A DNA stretch of 60,320 bases from Bacteroidaceae bacterium (GTDB taxonomy: Bacteria; Bacteroidota; Bacteroidia; Bacteroidales; Bacteroidaceae): NCBI GenBank assembly GCA_017541265.1, contig JAFXZK010000084.1:68217-128536 (forward strand). Reading direction: 5' to 3'. Numbering within the stretch: the stretch's first letter is position 1; each line of letters begins with the position of its first letter. Of the stretch, positions 56,664-60,320 are shown piece by piece. The translations under genes were made by a program, and so were the position numbers. The notes below the pieces were generated by a model that made no database searches, was not told the DNA's origin, and saw nothing but the letters and a program-made list of their open reading frames with translations.

Positions 56664-58127
56664 TCACTTCATGGGCTGTAGGAATAGCTGCACCTCGCTT
56701 AGCAGGGGACAGCAGGCGGAACTGCTGACCTTGACCCTGAGAGCCTGGGCTTCTCTCTCTGGCAAACGGAGCAAACGCCGGGGACCGATGGTGGTGCCGG
56801 TGGCGACGACCTCCCATTCCCCCTCTCGTGTGAGGGCTTCGACAGAGAGGCTGTCTATGCGCTGTCCCAATTGGATGGGTTCGCAAAGGCGAAGGCGGTA
56901 GAGGGGAACAGGCTCCCGGAACGTCATTGTCAAAGCTGCCTCGCGGACACTGTCGTCCGTCGCCCAATAGGTCTGATTGTCGCCATCCGTCACATTGCGC
57001 GCGGCAAAGCCTTTCCGCTCGTTCGTTGCCTCCCACGACTTGATGTCCTTTGCCTCCAACGGCCGACGGAACTCCTTCTGCAGCGCCTCGCCAAAGGCAA
57101 CCATTCGGGCAGAGTCGATAGGGTGGATGAGCCCTTCCTTCGTCGGCGGGACATTAAGGATGAGGTTCGACCCTCTGCCTACAGAAGTATAATAGATGTC
57201 CATCAGTTGCTCGACGGTCTTCACCCTGTCGTCCTCGCTTTCGTGGTAGAACCATCCCGGACGAATGGAGACATCCACCTCGGCAGGCACCCAGTGTGTA
57301 CCGCCCACGTCGCCGTGCTGGAGGCTGTTCTTGTTGGCGTGTCCGGGGGCAAAGTTGTCGCGGTTGAGGGTCGCCCAGTTGGGGTCGCCCACAAAACCCT
57401 TTTCGTTGCCGCACCAGCGGGTGTCGGGACCTCCGTCGCTGAAAATGCAGGCCATCGGTTGCAGCTCGCGAATCAGGCTGTCGGTCGTTGCCCAGTCATA
57501 ATAGGTGCGGTTGTCGATGGTACGCTTTTCGCGCAAGCCGCCATAGTAGCCGTCGCCGCCGTTCGCCCCGTCCTGCCAGACCTCGAAGATGGGGCCGTAC
57601 CGGGTAAGCAGTTCCTTCAGCTGGCCTCGGAAGTAGTCGATATAGTCGGGCGAACCGTAGCGCATATCGTGGCGGTCCCAAGGCGAGAGATAGATGCCGA
57701 ACTTCAAGCCAGCCCTGTTTGCCTCCGCAGCCAGCTCGCCCACGACATCGCCTTTGCCGTCGCGCCATGAGCTTTGAGCCACGCTATAGTCCGTCAGCTG
57801 GCTTGGCCAGAGGCTGAAGCCGTCGTGGTGCTTGGCCGTCAGGACGACACCCTTCATGCCCGCAGCCTTCAGCACCTCCACCCACTGGCGGGGGTTGAAC
57901 TTTGTGGGTTGGAACTCATCGGGCGAAGCATCGCCATAGCCCCATTCCACATCGCGATAAGTGGTTGTGGTGAAGTGGATGAAGGCATACATTTCCATGT
58001 CGTGCCAAGCCAACTGGCGCTCCGTCGGCACAGGCCCGTAAGGCGCAGGAGCGATGGATTTCTTTCCGGCACAGCCCGCGTTAAGAAGCGTCAAAGCGGA
58101 TAGTAAAAGAATAGTTGTCGTTTTCAT
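56664..58127 (-). CDS. GH29 alpha-L-fucosidase lipoprotein with C-terminal F5/8-type domain
   Basis: A 487-residue protein. MKTTTILLLSALTLLNAGC is a lipoprotein signal. The GH29 barrel has WHDMEMYAFIHFTTTTYRDVEWG, LTAKHHDGFSLWPS, FGIYLSPWDRHD and the nucleophile D186 in FEVWQDGANGG; PPTKEGLIHP ends the domain. The last 130 residues (DGDNQTYWATDDSVREAALTM, LCEPIQLGQRIDSL) match an F5/8-type C (discoidin) binding domain. It removes alpha-fucose, or alpha-galactose in some relatives with this architecture, so a galactomannan role is possible. A CTTG-N20-TACCTTTG promoter at 58146-58177 fixes the start. Confidence 0.9.
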   Translation of the reverse strand: MKTTTILLLSALTLLNAGCAGKKSIAPAPYGPVPTERQLAWHDMEMYAFIHFTTTTYRDVEWGYGDASPDEFQPTKFNPRQWVEVLKAAGMKGVVLTAKHHDGFSLWPSQLTDYSVAQSSWRDGKGDVVGELAAEANRAGLKFGIYLSPWDRHDMRYGSPDYIDYFRGQLKELLTRYGPIFEVWQDGANGGDGYYGGLREKRTIDNRTYYDWATTDSLIRELQPMACIFSDGGPDTRWCGNEKGFVGDPNWATLNRDNFAPGHANKNSLQHGDVGGTHWVPAEVDVSIRPGWFYHESEDDRVKTVEQLMDIYYTSVGRGSNLILNVPPTKEGLIHPIDSARMVAFGEALQKEFRRPLEAKDIKSWEATNERKGFAARNVTDGDNQTYWATDDSVREAALTMTFREPVPLYRLRLCEPIQLGQRIDSLSVEALTREGEWEVVATGTTIGPRRLLRLPEREAQALRVKVSSSACCPLLSEVQLFLQPMK

Positions 58128-58145
58128 AATAATGTGTTCTTGCTG

Positions 58146-58177
58146 CAAAGGTACGCATTTCCGTGCGACTACCCAAG
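58146..58177 (-). promoter_or_regulatory. Promoter of the GH29 gene
   Basis: Minus-strand CTTG (58174-58177), 20-bp spacer, TACCTTTG (58146-58153), 18 bp before the ATG at 58127. Confidence 0.65.
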
Positions 58178-58289
58178 CAAAAGACAGGAAAAGTTTTCGC
58201 TTTTGCTTGCGAGGAACAAGATTTTTCCGTAACTTTGCCATCGATATTGATTGAAAATCGAGAGTGCTACTTTTGATTTTGATTGAAAA

Positions 58290-58886
58290 TCACCAGTAGA
58301 GGACATCATATTTCGTGGTCTTCTCGATGGTCAGTCGCTCGTAGTCGTAGTTGTCGAGCGTGTCGAGGGCGTAGGTGTAGTCCGTCACCACTTCGAAGAG
58401 GGCATTCGTTTCGTCGGTGGAGAGCAGGGGCTGGCTTTGTACGGTACGTCCAAGCATTCCGACCAACTGACGCAGCTCGCCAATCTGCTCCTTTCGCATG
58501 CGCTCGTTGACAGCATAACCCTTGATGAGGTAGTCCTTCAGAATCTTACGAGCCCAGATGCAGAAAGCTGTGCCGCGCTTGCTCTTTACACGATAGCCAA
58601 CGGAAATGACAACATCAAGGTTGTATAGAACAGTCTCTTGCATTTGTGTTTTACCCGTCAAAGCTCCATGTCGAGTGGTGTGTGCAAATTTTGCACATAC
58701 CTCTTCTTTCTTCAATTCTCCTTCCTTAAATACATTGTTAATATGACGAGTTATCACTGTTCTGTCCTTCTGAAACAGTTCAGCCATCTGAGCTTGCGTA
58801 AGCCATACAGTCTCATTCTCCATCCGGACATCAATCTGCGTCTGTCCGTCCTCAGTCTGATAGATTATTATCTTATTCTCCTCCAT
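58290..58886 (-). pseudogene. Truncated RhuM-family virulence-like protein
   Basis: The frame encodes 198 residues: MEENKIIIYQTEDGQTQIDVRMENETVWLTQAQMAELF is the RhuM start and AFCIWARKILKDYLIKGYAVNERM and the ALDTLDNYDYERLTIEKTTK block follow. Full-length members I know continue for roughly 130 residues into a Fic/Doc-like domain, which is missing: the frame ends KYDVLYW and stop. Short repeats of TTGATTGAAAATC at 58246-58288 sit at the break. The N-terminal part may still be made (TAACTTTG box at 58904-58911). The ATG at 58886 is preferred to 58925. Role of the family is unclear; it is often carried on mobile DNA. Confidence 0.75.
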
Positions 58887-58991
58887 AGTTCTTGAACTTT
58901 CTGCAAAGTTACGACTTTTTCCCATATCTCCGACATCATCTGCAATTTATTTGCAATCGGTACTACAGATGAAACTGCCGCCACACAAACA

Positions 58992-59026
58992 GAGCCTTGG
59001 AAGTCATTCAAAAACTTCCAAGGCTC
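58992..59026 (-). terminator. Hairpin terminator after the short peptide gene
   Basis: GAGCCTTGGAAG..CTTCCAAGGCTC is a perfect 12-bp stem with an 11-nt loop. It lies 33 bp downstream of the peptide stop on the minus strand; T-rich sequence follows on that side. Confidence 0.75.
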
Positions 59027-59058
59027 ATATCAATTATTAATTGGGAGCTTCACTCCCC

Positions 59059-59253
59059 TCACCATTCGTCGTCCCAGACGCTCTGTTCCTTCACGCGGAT
59101 ATCGCCGCCACCTTCGACGTATGAGGCATCATCACCGCCGAGACTCATGCTGCTATTACCACCGAGACTTTGCACGCTGGCATCCATCAAATGCGTCTGG
59201 TGTTGCAGCTCCACCACCAGCATTGTGGGACTCATATATGTTTTCTTCTCCAT
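59059..59253 (-). CDS. Short peptide with WDDEW C-terminus, Bacteroidetes surface-locus type
   Basis: A 64-residue peptide starting MEKKTYMSPTMLVVELQHQTHLMDASV and ending EQSVWDDEW, with a Gly/Ser-rich middle (LGGNSSMSLGGDDASYVEGGGD). I recognise this as a recurrent uncharacterised Bacteroidetes small-protein type found next to large surface proteins; the conserved head and aromatic-acidic tail suggest a precursor or a signal read by a partner. Function is unknown. It is 103 bp downstream of the large surface protein gene in the same direction and is followed by a strong terminator. Confidence 0.65.
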   Translation of the reverse strand: MEKKTYMSPTMLVVELQHQTHLMDASVQSLGGNSSMSLGGDDASYVEGGGDIRVKEQSVWDDEW

Positions 59254-59356
59254 GATTATAATTTACAATTTGACTATTTACAATTTCTTTGATTCTTTAG
59301 AACAAAGGCGCGATTGTAGTCGCGGACTCCAATTTATTTATAATTTAGTAGTTTTG

Positions 59357-60320
59357 CTATTTGAGGACGACTTTGCGGCCATTATTCACATATATTCCCT
59401 TCTGGCTGGGCTTTCCACTCAACTTTTTACCATCGAGGGAATACCAGGTGTCATCTTGCTCCCCTCTCCCCGGAGAGGGGTTGGGGGTGAGGCTGTCCGG
59501 GTCGTCCTCGTCTCCGAAGTTCAGGACGAAGGCCTTGATTTCGCTAGGGCCGATCGCGGGGCCGCCAACCGTGAGACCGTTGAGCTGGAAGTATGCGCGG
59601 CAGGCGTTGATGATCCTGTTGGCAGCAGGATAGTAGAGTTGGTTGTGAGTGCCGAGGTAGAGCACAGACTTGTCGCCGCCAGTGAGTATCACAGATGAGA
59701 AGTTGCCGATGAAGTCGGCGTAGGTGGTCGAGACGTTGGCGGTGACATCGCTGATGAGGACGTTAGAGAATACGGGGTTGACGATATTATCTACACTGTT
59801 TATCATCTTCGGAACAACTTGGTCGTTGCTTATCTCCCAGCCAGAGCCGAGATAGCCTACAAGAGTTTCGTTGCTCATGCCGTTGGCATTGGTGCCCTGC
59901 GCCGTGCCGATAGCCTGCGTGTAGTAGGCACCGTTCAATGTTGCTGTGCCGTTGCGGTAGAAGGTGGCACATCCGCCTCTTACATTGGCGCTGGCGGGCG
60001 CATACAGACAGTTGTTGAAGGTGAAGTGCGTGTTGTCGTTGCCCATCGACCATGCAGCGAACGGACACCAGTTGTCGGTGTTGGAGCCGTCGAACGTGCC
60101 GTTGAACTTACAGTCGGTGAAGGTGAACGTCTTGCAGTCGCTTTCGATGCGGCCCACGAAGCCGCCGTGCGTGCCGTCACCTACCTTGGTGGCATGGATG
60201 GTCACGCTGCTCACGCAGTTTTCGATGGCGTTGTCACCGTATGCACGAGCCACGAATCCTGCGGCGAACATCTGGCTTGACCTAATCTCGCCCATCACCT
60301 TCAGGTTCTTGATGACGGCG
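59357..60320 (-). CDS. Surface protein, 3' part only (GLUG-like repeats, T9SS-like tail)
   Basis: The gene runs off the right edge, so only the last 320 residues are seen; no true start is in the window. The visible part has repeat-like segments (VIKNLKVMGEI, SSQMFAAGFVARAYGDNAIENC, GGFVGRIES, GTFDGSNTDNWCPF) of the GLUG or adhesin-like kind, and ends in TWYSLDGKKLSGKPSQKGIYVNNGRKVVLK-type sequence, the usual short T9SS tail in Prevotella. Just before the tail, DSLTPNPSPGRGEQDD is encoded by a REP-like palindrome (59455-59493). Probably a large exported adhesin or glycan-binding protein. Confidence 0.75.
   Translation of the reverse strand, partial: AVIKNLKVMGEIRSSQMFAAGFVARAYGDNAIENCVSSVTIHATKVGDGTHGGFVGRIESDCKTFTFTDCKFNGTFDGSNTDNWCPFAAWSMGNDNTHFTFNNCLYAPASANVRGGCATFYRNGTATLNGAYYTQAIGTAQGTNANGMSNETLVGYLGSGWEISNDQVVPKMINSVDNIVNPVFSNVLISDVTANVSTTYADFIGNFSSVILTGGDKSVLYLGTHNQLYYPAANRIINACRAYFQLNGLTVGGPAIGPSEIKAFVLNFGDEDDPDSLTPNPSPGRGEQDDTWYSLDGKKLSGKPSQKGIYVNNGRKVVLK

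Overview
The window looks like a chromosome segment of a Bacteroidales bacterium, most likely Prevotellaceae. The supporting signals are recurrent Bacteroidetes-type promoters (TTTG, about 20 bp, TAnnTTTG), a type IX secretion system (T9SS) core operon, T9SS-style C-terminal tails, many glycoside hydrolases, and Bacteroidetes-specific small families. No rRNA, phage, integrase or intact insertion sequence was seen. Reading was by eye; no database search was run.

Layout. 1-1.7 kb: an AAA/DUF4143 ATPase behind tandem repeats. 1.7-4.9 kb (minus strand): a ribosomally made peptide locus of the CXXX-repeat class. It has a Cys-rich precursor with a twin-arginine and lipobox leader, a radical SAM/SPASM enzyme, a SPASM-like maturase and a small accessory protein, preceded by a roughly 340-nt structured RNA with its own promoter and terminator. 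5.0-7.9 kb: GH43-like enzyme and sulfatase. 8.1 kb: tRNA-Leu(CAA), then a DUF4838 protein. 10.3-16.4 kb: housekeeping run miaB, ftsX, DUF3098, uppP, truB, queA, folK, rpsO. 16.7-21.3 kb: YfhO-like membrane protein and a CotH/ricin-like T9SS cargo. 21.6-23.6 kb: groES-groEL. 23.7-26.1 kb: a tandem double serpin. 26.1-27.1 kb: a gene-free, repeat-rich kilobase ending in a possible structured RNA. 27.8-34.7 kb: T9SS operon (lipoprotein, porP/sprF, gldK, gldL, gldM, gldN). 35.1-37.3 kb: glyS and an FKBP-like lipoprotein. 37.4-42.5 kb: an aromatic amino acid operon (methyltransferase, pheA, aminotransferase, DAHP synthase/chorismate mutase, tyrA-like) behind a Phe/Tyr-rich leader peptide and attenuator. 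45-58 kb: a beta-mannan/galactomannan locus (MFS, GH130, GH36, GH59-GH26 fusion, GH26, AraC, 2-epimerase) plus a GH29. The right end holds a truncated RhuM-like gene, a short WDDEW-tailed peptide and the 3' part of a surface protein.

Three themes deserve attention. First, the CXXX peptide locus with its Tat/lipoprotein-like leader and RNA leader. Second, a textbook-like Phe/Tyr transcription attenuator that was too short to be listed as a gene. Third, extensive repeats: intergenic arrays with a strict 22-bp period whose sequence differs between loci while the dyad geometry is mostly kept, and G/C-rich palindromic REP-like elements that have entered coding sequences in frame (maturase, sulfatase, folK, MFS, GH130, terminal surface protein).

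Functional links. GH26 enzymes and GH36 (exported) would turn galactomannan into mannobiose. The MFS imports it, the epimerase makes mannosylglucose, and GH130 phosphorolyses it; no SusC/SusD pair is present here. The T9SS operon would export cargo such as the CotH protein, the serpin and the GH26 enzyme, all of which carry T9SS-like tails.
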